64,000 nt of DNA, taken from contig JAADGI010000017.1 in NCBI GenBank assembly GCA_013152415.1, positions 62,001 through 126,000 of the forward strand, read 5' to 3'. This document shows, piece after piece, positions 1 to 6,922 of the stretch; the first letter of the stretch is position 1, and the number at the start of each line of letters is the position of its first letter. The position numbers were made by a program, and so were the translations under genes. This DNA is from Gammaproteobacteria bacterium (lineage in GTDB: Bacteria > Pseudomonadota > Gammaproteobacteria > HyVt-429). The notes under the pieces are model-generated. The model saw only the letters and a list, made by a program, of their open reading frames with translations. It did no database searches and had not been told where the DNA came from.

Positions 1-435
1 CCGGTTGCCTTCTGCGCAGTATCCCAAAAGCAGTTCCGTGCCTTGATAAACGCTCTTAAACCGATTACGTTTCTGAAATGCCGTCAACCCATCACCACGG
101 CGCCCTGGTTGTGGATAGAGCAGATGTAACACCGAAAGATCAAAGGCCAATGTAGGGGAATGCCACACCTGCTTAGCAGAACCCTGATAGACAATGCCCA
201 ACAGTACACCGTTATCCGTCGCCCCTGTGGCACGTAGTGCAAGAAATTGGGCGATGATGTCTTGAAACTCCTTGCTGCGCTCTGGATCAGCAACCACACC
301 TTGAGTGCTATCAAGGAGGCTGAGTTGGCCTTTATCGGTCAAAACATAGAAACCATTGAGCCCAAGAAGCAGGGTGGATATCGGATTGCTACCCGGTAAA
401 CCCACTTCCTGCAAAGGTGCATCTGCACTACTCAC
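1..435 (-). CDS. Partial CDS of unknown function, runs off the left edge
   Basis: An open frame of 145 codons reads leftward from a GTG at 435 to the window edge without a stop. The start is supported by an AAGGA ribosome site 8 bases upstream and by an in-frame TGA a little further upstream. The visible N-terminus (VSSADAPLQEVGL, then a hydrophobic stretch with LLLGLNGFYVL) is soluble-looking, with no clear signal peptide and no motif I recognise. An out-of-frame ATG-ATT-GGG-TGA sits just before the GTG and is probably incidental. The 3' part is missing, so the family cannot be assigned. That the frame is coding is likely from its length and composition, not certain. Confidence 0.5.
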   Translation of the reverse strand, partial: MSSADAPLQEVGLPGSNPISTLLLGLNGFYVLTDKGQLSLLDSTQGVVADPERSKEFQDIIAQFLALRATGATDNGVLLGIVYQGSAKQVWHSPTLAFDLSVLHLLYPQPGRRGDGLTAFQKRNRFKSVYQGTELLLGYCAEGNR

Positions 436-704
436 CCAATCATTCCTTATCCTTTCAGAAGGACCATGACACGATCAAAATACTCACCCTGGCTGACTCT
501 AGCGAAAACAGCGGACGACGCAAGGCCCGAGTACCCCATGCCGGGGCCTCAGGGGAAAGCGTACACCTACATAGTGGCTTATCGGCTGCAAAAAGAATGA
601 CTTTAGGGCACTACCCGCCACTGGGAAAGCAATGTGGACGAATGCCTCCTAAGCAGCTGATAGCGGGCAATTTGGGTGAAATGCGGGGCCAGACAAAGGC
701 AGGC

Positions 705-733
705 TTACGGCACCGGTCAGCCACATGTATAAT
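705..733 (+). promoter_or_regulatory. Predicted sigma70 promoter of the DUF411 lipoprotein gene
   Basis: A perfect TATAAT box lies at 728-733 with a weak -35 (TTACGG, 705-710) 17 bases upstream. Transcription would start near 740, downstream of the ATG at 725, which argues that the later ATG at 779 is the real start of the following gene. The rest of the interval 436-778 shows no convincing gene; the open frame from 417 has no homology I recognise. Confidence 0.5.
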
Positions 734-778
734 GCGCCCACTGCTTGCCACTACACATATTTCTGGAGCCTCAAACCC

Positions 779-1243
779 ATGCCCGTATCAAAAACAAGCC
801 TGGTTACAATCTTTAGATCACTCGCCATCGCGGTCCTGGTGACCGGGTTGGCAGCATGCCAACCTCAAGCCCAGCCCCAGGAGATCACCGTATATAAAAG
901 TGCCACCTGTGGCTGTTGCAAAAAATGGGTAACCCATCTACAAGATAACGGGTATACAGTGAAGGCCATCAATGTCGCCGACATCGATACCATCAAAAAA
1001 GAACAGGGTGTGCCTGGGCATTTGTCTAGCTGTCACACCGCACTGGTAGATGGTTACGTCATCGAGGGCCACGTGCCCGCAGCGGATATCAAGCGTCTGC
1101 TGGTAGAGCGGCCCAAGACCAAAGGCATTGCGGTGCCGGGAATGCCTATGGGATCACCGGGGATGAAAGGATCGCGCAAAGACAATTATAACGTTGTAAC
1201 CTTTAATGGGAACGGTGCCACAGGTGTTTTTGAACGGCACTAG
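779..1243 (+). CDS. DUF411 family metal-binding lipoprotein
   Basis: The 154-residue product begins with a lipoprotein signal (hydrophobic stretch, then LAAC with the lipidated Cys near residue 27), so it should be anchored to a membrane facing the periplasm. The mature part is a DUF411 domain: a thioredoxin-like strand (ITVYKSATCGCCKKW) with a CGCC cluster, then CHTALVDGYVIEGHVP, whose Cys and His are the usual metal-ligand candidates. Members are often found with copper-resistance genes and are thought to bind copper; that role is family knowledge, not shown here. The ATG at 779 is chosen because GGAG precedes it and the earlier in-frame ATG at 725 overlaps the predicted promoter. A hairpin follows the stop. 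Confidence 0.88.
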   Translation: MPVSKTSLVTIFRSLAIAVLVTGLAACQPQAQPQEITVYKSATCGCCKKWVTHLQDNGYTVKAINVADIDTIKKEQGVPGHLSSCHTALVDGYVIEGHVPAADIKRLLVERPKTKGIAVPGMPMGSPGMKGSRKDNYNVVTFNGNGATGVFERH

Positions 1244-1260
1244 TCAGAGGTTGAACAGAA

Positions 1261-1284
1261 CAGGTCGGCCTTCAGGCCGACCTG
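1261..1284. terminator. Palindromic hairpin between converging genes
   Basis: A perfect 11-bp stem (CAGGTCGGCCT and its complement) with a 2-base centre lies between the DUF411 stop at 1243 and the prc stop at 1290. There is no T-run on either side, so it may stop or protect transcripts from both converging genes rather than act as a classic intrinsic terminator. Confidence 0.6.
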
Positions 1285-1289
1285 CAGAA

Positions 1290-3392
1290 TCAACTCCCCA
1301 TGCCTTTGGCTGAAGCGGTTAGACGTTTGCCTGCGAACGTCACAAAATCTATTAAGATTTGCCCCCCCTCTTTCATCAAAGAATCTACCTCCTTGACGTT
1401 GCCATCTGCTTTTCCCGCATGCTCCTTGGTTTGATCTTCGTCCAAATCAGAGAGTTTATTCAAGGCCTTTTCTCCCTTGGCCAAACGACGCTTGTTTTCC
1501 AACTCCAGGCGACGTTGGTCACGTTCACGATTTTCACGCTTGCGGGTTTTTTCATTCAGGGATACCCGTTTTATTGCCTGCGTTTCCTTGAAAAAGGCCA
1601 GTCTATCGACAAGAAAAGTAAAGTCTGGATTCTGTGCGATACGCTGATAGTGCGCCTTACGCAATAAATCCCGCATGGGGTCCATTTGGTAATAGGTCAC
1701 GAATTTCACACCACCCACGGTATCCCACTTCAAAGCATTTTGCAGTGCACTTTCCCCCACGTCCTCATGATCATAGATTGGAGGGTAGACAATATCCGGT
1801 ATGACACCCTGGTTCTGAGTGCTGGCCCCGGAAATCCGGTAGAATTTTCCTTGCGTCAGCTTTAATTGACCATGCTTTAGTGGGTACAAGGACTGGACTG
1901 TACCCTTTCCAAAGGTCCGGCTCCCTACGATAATGCCACGACGATAATCCTGTATCGCACCGGCAAAGATCTCTGATGCCGAGGCACTCAGCCGATTGAC
2001 CATCACCACCAACGGCCCGGTATACGCCACCCCCGGATGGGGATCGTCTAAAATCTCTATCTTACCTGCGCTATCACGAATCTGGACCGTGGGCCCTCTA
2101 TCGATAAACAGGCCCAACATGGAATTGGCTTCCTGCAAAGAACCTCCGCTATTGTTACGCAAGTCCACCAGCAGTCCATCAATACCACTTTTGCTTAGCT
2201 CATTGATCAACCTATTTACATCTCGAGTGGTGCTTTTGTAGTTAGGGTCTTTTTCCTGCATCGCCTTAAAATCGAGATAGAAAGTAGGCACGGTAATGAC
2301 ACCAAGCTTGTAATTCTTACCCTCCCGCTTCAGGTCGAAGATCTGTTTATGGGCTGATTGTTCTTCGAGCTTAACCTTGTCACGAGTAATTTTAATAATT
2401 TTAGGGCTTTCACCAGATGACACATCACCCTTGATGATGCTAAGCCTTACAAGACTACGCTTGGGGCCACGAATTAATTGCACAACATCATCCAGACGCC
2501 AACCAATGATGTCCACCATCTCACCATCTTCGCCCTGACCCACCGCCACAATGCGGTCTGTCGCCCTCAACAACTTGGACTTGGCCGCAGGACCGGCTGG
2601 TACGAGGCGCACCACTTTCGTATACTCGTTGTCACTTTGCAGAACGGCACCAATACCCTCTAAGGACAAACTCATGTTGATATTGAAATTCTCCGAACCC
2701 AGGGGAGAAAAATATTCGGTATGAGGATCATAGGTGTGCGCAAATGCATTGATATAAGTTTGGAAGGCATCTTCACTGGTAATTTTTCGGGCGTGGCTCA
2801 AGCGGCTCTTGAAACGAGACTTCAACAACTTGCTGATCTCTGCGGGCTTCTTGTCAGCAAGCTTCAAGGCCAGAACATCGAACTTAAATCTTTTTCGCCA
2901 TAAATCATCCAGGGCCTCACGGTCCTTTGCCCAGTCTGCATCTTCTCGTTCAACCAACAAAGTCTCGTCAACACTAAAATCCAGGGCCTTTAAGCCTTTA
3001 TCCACCAGGCTATTAACATATTCCAGCCGATCTATGAGTCGCATTTGATAACGGTTAAACATCATAAATGCGGGCTTGAGGTCACCCCGCTTCAAGGCTT
3101 CATCCAGGGTGTAACGATAAGCTTCAAAATCGGCAATATCCGCTGCTGTAAAATAGATTCGTGAAGCGTCTAAATTTTTGATGTAGCGATCAAATACCTT
3201 GCTGGACAAAGCATTGTTGATGGGAATACGTAAGTAATGCGCCTGACTGAGATAACCTACCACCGCATCATTGGTAGAAATGTGCTCTTTCAATGGCTTT
3301 AAATCAGCAACCGCAACGCCAGAGACGAGCATCGTCAAGACCAGACTCAGGCCGGGAAGCATAAAGCGCCAATGTGTATTCAATTTATTCAT
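1290..3392 (-). CDS. prc: Tail-specific (C-terminal processing) protease Prc
   Basis: Periplasmic serine protease of family S41A that degrades proteins with exposed hydrophobic C-termini and processes envelope proteins and peptidoglycan hydrolases. The 700-residue product has a signal peptide (MNKLNTHWRF, then a hydrophobic core ending in VAVA), a long helical N-terminal domain, a PDZ domain (about residues 230-330), the S41 protease core and a charged C-terminal domain typical of Prc. The Ser-Asp-Lys centre is visible as S471 in SASASE, D482 and K496 in FGKGTVQS, with the same spacing as E. coli Prc. The ATG at 3392 is preferred to the TTG six bases upstream; neither has a good ribosome site. 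Length matches the family. Confidence 0.96.
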   Translation of the reverse strand: MNKLNTHWRFMLPGLSLVLTMLVSGVAVADLKPLKEHISTNDAVVGYLSQAHYLRIPINNALSSKVFDRYIKNLDASRIYFTAADIADFEAYRYTLDEALKRGDLKPAFMMFNRYQMRLIDRLEYVNSLVDKGLKALDFSVDETLLVEREDADWAKDREALDDLWRKRFKFDVLALKLADKKPAEISKLLKSRFKSRLSHARKITSEDAFQTYINAFAHTYDPHTEYFSPLGSENFNINMSLSLEGIGAVLQSDNEYTKVVRLVPAGPAAKSKLLRATDRIVAVGQGEDGEMVDIIGWRLDDVVQLIRGPKRSLVRLSIIKGDVSSGESPKIIKITRDKVKLEEQSAHKQIFDLKREGKNYKLGVITVPTFYLDFKAMQEKDPNYKSTTRDVNRLINELSKSGIDGLLVDLRNNSGGSLQEANSMLGLFIDRGPTVQIRDSAGKIEILDDPHPGVAYTGPLVVMVNRLSASASEIFAGAIQDYRRGIIVGSRTFGKGTVQSLYPLKHGQLKLTQGKFYRISGASTQNQGVIPDIVYPPIYDHEDVGESALQNALKWDTVGGVKFVTYYQMDPMRDLLRKAHYQRIAQNPDFTFLVDRLAFFKETQAIKRVSLNEKTRKRENRERDQRRLELENKRRLAKGEKALNKLSDLDEDQTKEHAGKADGNVKEVDSLMKEGGQILIDFVTFAGKRLTASAKGMGS

Positions 3393-3456
3393 TAGCAAGT
3401 CAATTTGTTAGGTTAGTGGAATCTGATAAAACGGCGTGGGTATACAGCATATCACC

Positions 3457-3476
3457 AAAAACCGGGGTCTGCCCCG
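3457..3476 (-). terminator. Intrinsic terminator downstream of the EipA-like gene
   Basis: Read on the minus strand, a CGGGG/CCCCG stem with a CAGA loop is followed after one base by TTTTT. It lies about 75 bases past the stop of the DUF1134 gene and before prc, so the two are probably separate transcripts. Confidence 0.6.
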
Positions 3477-3549
3477 AAATCCGATCCGGAAACAGAGGCC
3501 CTAAGATAACCCACAAGAAGCATTCAACCAGACCTCCCCAGATTGTAGA

Positions 3550-4122
3550 TCAAAACGGGACCCAGGACTTCTTTCTGGTAAAATGCAGATACCCCACATT
3601 GGCGCCGTAGCGCCAACCCACCCCCAGGCGGATAGGTGCTAATACTATATCGTTTCGCTCTGCATAGCTTACCCCCAGGCCGCCGACAAAATACAAGCTG
3701 CCCTCCACCCCCGGATATCGATGAAACAGGTCATTTACCTCTAACAGATTGTAAACCAGGATAAAGACCTTGGCCGCACTACCCCCTATTTCAAAACCCA
3801 CTGAGGGACCCTTCCAATGCACCTTCCGCGTCAGCCCACTTTTGAGCACTAATGTACCATTTCCATATCGGACGCCCACTACCACTGCACCACCGGCCTC
3901 TTCACCCTTAATATATCCATTCGGTTGACCCCGTTCCTTGAACGCCTTCTCAAGGATCTTTGCCAGACCTTCGGCGCCTTCACCAAAGAAGACCTCGGCC
4001 TCTTTTAGAACGGTTTCCTGATCGTAGGTGTCTGCTTCACTTATTTTCTCCTCACTCATAGCCGACAGGGGAAGCAGACACAGCCACCCGATCAACACTC
4101 CAACAGATATTATTTTATACAT
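3550..4122 (-). CDS. DUF1134 / EipA-like envelope protein
   Basis: The 190-residue product has a signal peptide (MYKIISVGVLIGWLCLLPLSA) and a DUF1134 domain recognisable from the run KGPSVGFEIGG, VYNLLEVNDLFHRYPGVEGS, YFVGGLGVSYAERND and VLAPIRLGVGWRYGANVGYL near the C-terminus. The family includes EipA of alphaproteobacteria, a small periplasmic beta-barrel protein needed for envelope integrity; whether the role is the same here is inference. The start at 4122 follows an excellent AAAGGAGG ribosome site, so an upstream extension of the frame to 4365 is rejected. It is transcribed away from the C92-like gene at 4309, with the promoters presumably in the 186-base gap. Confidence 0.9.
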   Translation of the reverse strand: MYKIISVGVLIGWLCLLPLSAMSEEKISEADTYDQETVLKEAEVFFGEGAEGLAKILEKAFKERGQPNGYIKGEEAGGAVVVGVRYGNGTLVLKSGLTRKVHWKGPSVGFEIGGSAAKVFILVYNLLEVNDLFHRYPGVEGSLYFVGGLGVSYAERNDIVLAPIRLGVGWRYGANVGYLHFTRKKSWVPF

Positions 4123-4308
4123 GCGACCTCCTTTGAGGGCCTTAAAAGACTCGTGTGGTCGTGCTGGTGGCAACAATTCTATCTGTATTGAGCCACGCGG
4201 GTCACGTCCATACCCACATAAAAAGACACGAAACCGACAGGCCACAGCCAAGCCGCGACAGGCTGCACTGAAACGAGCCCTGTGGTAGGGTTTGGACAAA
4301 CCCATTGA

Positions 4309-5106
4309 GTGACCAATATCGTGCTGGAATGGTGCGCCAAAAAAATAGGTGACTGGATAGCCCACTACCTGGAAAAACCTTTACGGGCTTACCAACCCTT
4401 CTCTACCAATGACACCGCCACCTTACAGAGGTTCCTGCAACCGGGGGATGTACTGTTGGTGGAGGGCAACTACCGCATCAGCATAGCCATAAAATATCTG
4501 ACACAGTCCACCTGGTCCCATGCCGCATTGTATGTAGGCAAACCACAGGATCACCGCGCATCACCCAAAAGTGAGGACAATAGCCTGGTTGAGGCCCTGG
4601 TATCCACGGGGGTCGTGGCCGCCCCCTTGTCCAAATACGCACAGTTTAATACCCGTATCTGCCGCCCGGTGGGACTGACCGATGAAGACAGGGATAAACT
4701 CATACAATTCGCCCTGGACAGTATCGGCAAAAAATATGACCTCAAAAATATATTCGACCTGGTGCGCTATCTGTTCAAACCACCAATACCCGTTCATTGG
4801 CGGCGCCGTATGTTGGCCCTGGGAAGCGGTGACCCCACCCGTGCGATATGCTCAACCCTCATTGCACAGGCTTTCCAATCCATACGTTATCCCATTCTAC
4901 CGAGCATTGAGAAACGAAAGTCCTGTGATAAAGAGAAGTGCCGGCATGCCGATCTGGAAGTACTGCACATACGGCATTACAGTTTATTCACACCCAGAGA
5001 TTTTGATATTTCACCTTATTTTCGCACCATTAAGCCCACGATAGAGGATGGATTTGACTATCGAAAGCTGGAATGGGCCGATCACCCTGACTCCGGCAAG
5101 ACTTGA
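4309..5106 (+). CDS. YiiX/YebB-like permuted NlpC/P60 cysteine hydrolase
   Basis: The 265-residue protein has the order expected of circularly permuted papain-like hydrolases (peptidase C92 type): an N-terminal LQPGDVLLVEG strand, a WSHAALYVG histidine motif, then RAICSTLIAQAF with the candidate nucleophile Cys. Relatives act on cell-wall amide bonds or lipids; the substrate here is unknown. No signal peptide is evident, so a cytoplasmic or membrane-peripheral location is possible. The frame opens immediately after an in-frame TGA at 4306-4308, so the GTG at 4309 is the earliest possible start and another GTG at 4321 is an alternative. The next gene, xni, starts 21 bases downstream, suggesting cotranscription. 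Confidence 0.8.
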   Translation: MTNIVLEWCAKKIGDWIAHYLEKPLRAYQPFSTNDTATLQRFLQPGDVLLVEGNYRISIAIKYLTQSTWSHAALYVGKPQDHRASPKSEDNSLVEALVSTGVVAAPLSKYAQFNTRICRPVGLTDEDRDKLIQFALDSIGKKYDLKNIFDLVRYLFKPPIPVHWRRRMLALGSGDPTRAICSTLIAQAFQSIRYPILPSIEKRKSCDKEKCRHADLEVLHIRHYSLFTPRDFDISPYFRTIKPTIEDGFDYRKLEWADHPDSGKT

Positions 5107-5127
5107 GCGGCACACCAGGACTTAGCA

Positions 5128-5901
5128 ATGGACATACGGGTATTGCTCATAGACGGTCTGAACGTATTGCGCCGGGTGTATGAAGCACAACCGGATAAAG
5201 GCAGCCCTGCCTCCAGCAATCACAGCGTGGATGGCAGTCTTGGCATGACCCATAAAATAAGGTCTGTGGTTGAACCAACCCACCTGTTGTGGGTATTTGA
5301 TGGCGAGCCCCCCACTTGGCGTCACAAGCTCTATCCGCAGTATAAGGCGAATCGACCCCCCACCCCCCAAGGTGTGAAGGATGCCGCCACGAGCTTGGGC
5401 CCGGCTTTATCTCAGGCAGGGATGGCCCACCTTAGCGTTGCCAATATCGAAGCAGACGACACTATCGCCACCATCGTCCGCAAATTAGATGCCCAGGACA
5501 TCGATACGGTCATTGCCTCCACCGACCAAGGTTACTGCCAACTCCTAAAAAACCGCATCCGCCTCTACAATCATGTGAAAAGAGAATTCCGCAACGGCCA
5601 GTGGGTCAAGGAACATCTTCATGTTCCGGCAAAGCTGTATACGGCACTCATTGCACTGGCAGGCAGCGCCTCCGACAACATACCCGGGATGCCGGGTATC
5701 GGGGTCAAGACCGCGGCCACCTTACTCACAAAGTATGGCTCTATCGACGCAATATTGAGCGCGAGCGAGGAACTCCCTGCAAAGACACGGGACTCATTAC
5801 TGTTACACGGATCAGAACTTGGCAGGTACCTGAAACTCGTTACCCTGAGAGATGACATCCAAATGACCCTTAACCTCAAGGAAATGAGATTAAGAATTTA
5901 A
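5128..5901 (+). CDS. xni: 5'-3' exonuclease / flap endonuclease of the Xni family
   Basis: The 257-residue protein matches the PolA N-terminal nuclease family. It shows LLIDGLN at the start, FDGEPPTWRHKLYPQYKANR, EADDTIATI, STDQGYCQLL, and the helix-hairpin-helix SDNIPGMPGIGVKTAATLL that grips flap DNA. Stand-alone size (about 250 residues) and loss of some acidic positions (STDQG where PolA has DKD) favour the Xni/ExoIX group over a Pol I fragment. The role would be flap removal in DNA repair or replication. It follows the C92-like gene by 21 bases, and converges with the dsbA-like gene across a short hairpin. Confidence 0.88.
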   Translation: MDIRVLLIDGLNVLRRVYEAQPDKGSPASSNHSVDGSLGMTHKIRSVVEPTHLLWVFDGEPPTWRHKLYPQYKANRPPTPQGVKDAATSLGPALSQAGMAHLSVANIEADDTIATIVRKLDAQDIDTVIASTDQGYCQLLKNRIRLYNHVKREFRNGQWVKEHLHVPAKLYTALIALAGSASDNIPGMPGIGVKTAATLLTKYGSIDAILSASEELPAKTRDSLLLHGSELGRYLKLVTLRDDIQMTLNLKEMRLRI

Positions 5902-5903
5902 AG

Positions 5904-5920
5904 TGGCTTGCGGCAAGCCA
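5904..5920. terminator. Short hairpin between converging xni and dsbA-like genes
   Basis: TGGCTTG, a 3-base loop and CAAGCCA form a 7-bp stem directly after the xni stop and 8 bases before the end of the oppositely oriented dsbA-like gene. It may serve both transcripts. Confidence 0.5.
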
Positions 5921-5927
5921 TTAATGT

Positions 5928-6635
5928 TCAGAGGCTAACACCTGGAAGTGGATCATTTTTTTGCGCATAAGGTCGGACACCATGAACACTGGTGTGGGCC
6001 GCCTCGCGCAACCTCTCCATTGACACCGTCCCGATCAGAATCTTGCTGCCCACCGCGTAAGTCGGTACACCCTGTAGGTGCATCTCTCGGGCTGCCTTTT
6101 GGTTTGTGGCCAAACGCCTTATGTAGCGGGAATCTGACCATGCCCGAGTAACAACATTGCCCGGCACACCAACCTGGTTGGCGATGTCCCGTAATACCTT
6201 TTCATCACCAATATTTCTGCCGGAAATCAGGAACGACTGAAATAGAGCATTGTGCAGACGATAAAATACGTCACGGCCTGCCTCTTTAGCTGCCTCTGCC
6301 AACAACAAGGCCTTTTGTGAATTTGTTGTAAAATCATGCCTGGTCAGATCAATACCTTCCTCCTCAGCCATGATCTTCAGACCCACCATCATGTCCTTCC
6401 AACGACTTGGTGAGTAACCCAATGCCCTGATGGGCATACCCTCTGGGGGGGTCTGCGGATGAATCTCAACACCGCACCAGTTTATATTGAGATCGTAATC
6501 TTCATTCAGTCTAAGTAGACGGAGACTGCCGACATAACAAAACGGGCAGATATAATCAGAAAACACACTGACCTTAAGTTGGGGCTTGTTTACAGTACTC
6601 ACTGCGGTCACGGCACCGATAGTAGACGACACCAA
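5928..6635 (-). CDS. DsbA family (FrnE-like) thioredoxin-fold oxidoreductase
   Basis: The 235-residue protein begins its conserved part with LKVSVFSDYICPFCYVGSLRL, a CPFC redox motif in the DsbA/FrnE setting. It continues with the helical insertion (FRLHNALFQS-like stretch YRLHNALFQSFLISG, then IGDEKVLRDIA) and ends with the cis-Pro loop in GVPTYAVGSKILIG. There is no signal peptide, so it is probably a cytoplasmic disulfide or thiol oxidoreductase of the FrnE type rather than periplasmic DsbA. The start is uncertain: TTG at 6635 and GTG at 6632 are the earliest, and none has a good ribosome site. It diverges from ppc. Confidence 0.85.
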   Translation of the reverse strand: MVSSTIGAVTAVSTVNKPQLKVSVFSDYICPFCYVGSLRLLRLNEDYDLNINWCGVEIHPQTPPEGMPIRALGYSPSRWKDMMVGLKIMAEEEGIDLTRHDFTTNSQKALLLAEAAKEAGRDVFYRLHNALFQSFLISGRNIGDEKVLRDIANQVGVPGNVVTRAWSDSRYIRRLATNQKAAREMHLQGVPTYAVGSKILIGTVSMERLREAAHTSVHGVRPYAQKNDPLPGVSL

Positions 6636-6922
6636 GTAGTCTAAATCGCCGAACGTCTAGATAAAAGGGTTAATGGGTGCCATTATCATTTTAAGTGGCA
6701 CCCTATGTAAGACCATCACATCATGGGCTTGCCGCCCCATTTCATTTGGACCTGACACGGACACCGATACCTTGAATTGCCGGGTCAAGGCCCGGCCCAC
6801 AGGGGCGATGACCCGACCTGCAACAAAAACCAAGGATTTAGCCAACGAAGTCCGCACGAATATCGGCGCATTTTATGGTATCTTCCCGGCCCCGCCACCT
6901 CGGCACTACAGTCTCGTAGCGT

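Noticed and set aside
417-842. 141-codon frame overlapping the DUF411 promoter and start
   Set aside because: Conflicts with the well-supported DUF411 gene and shows no homology.
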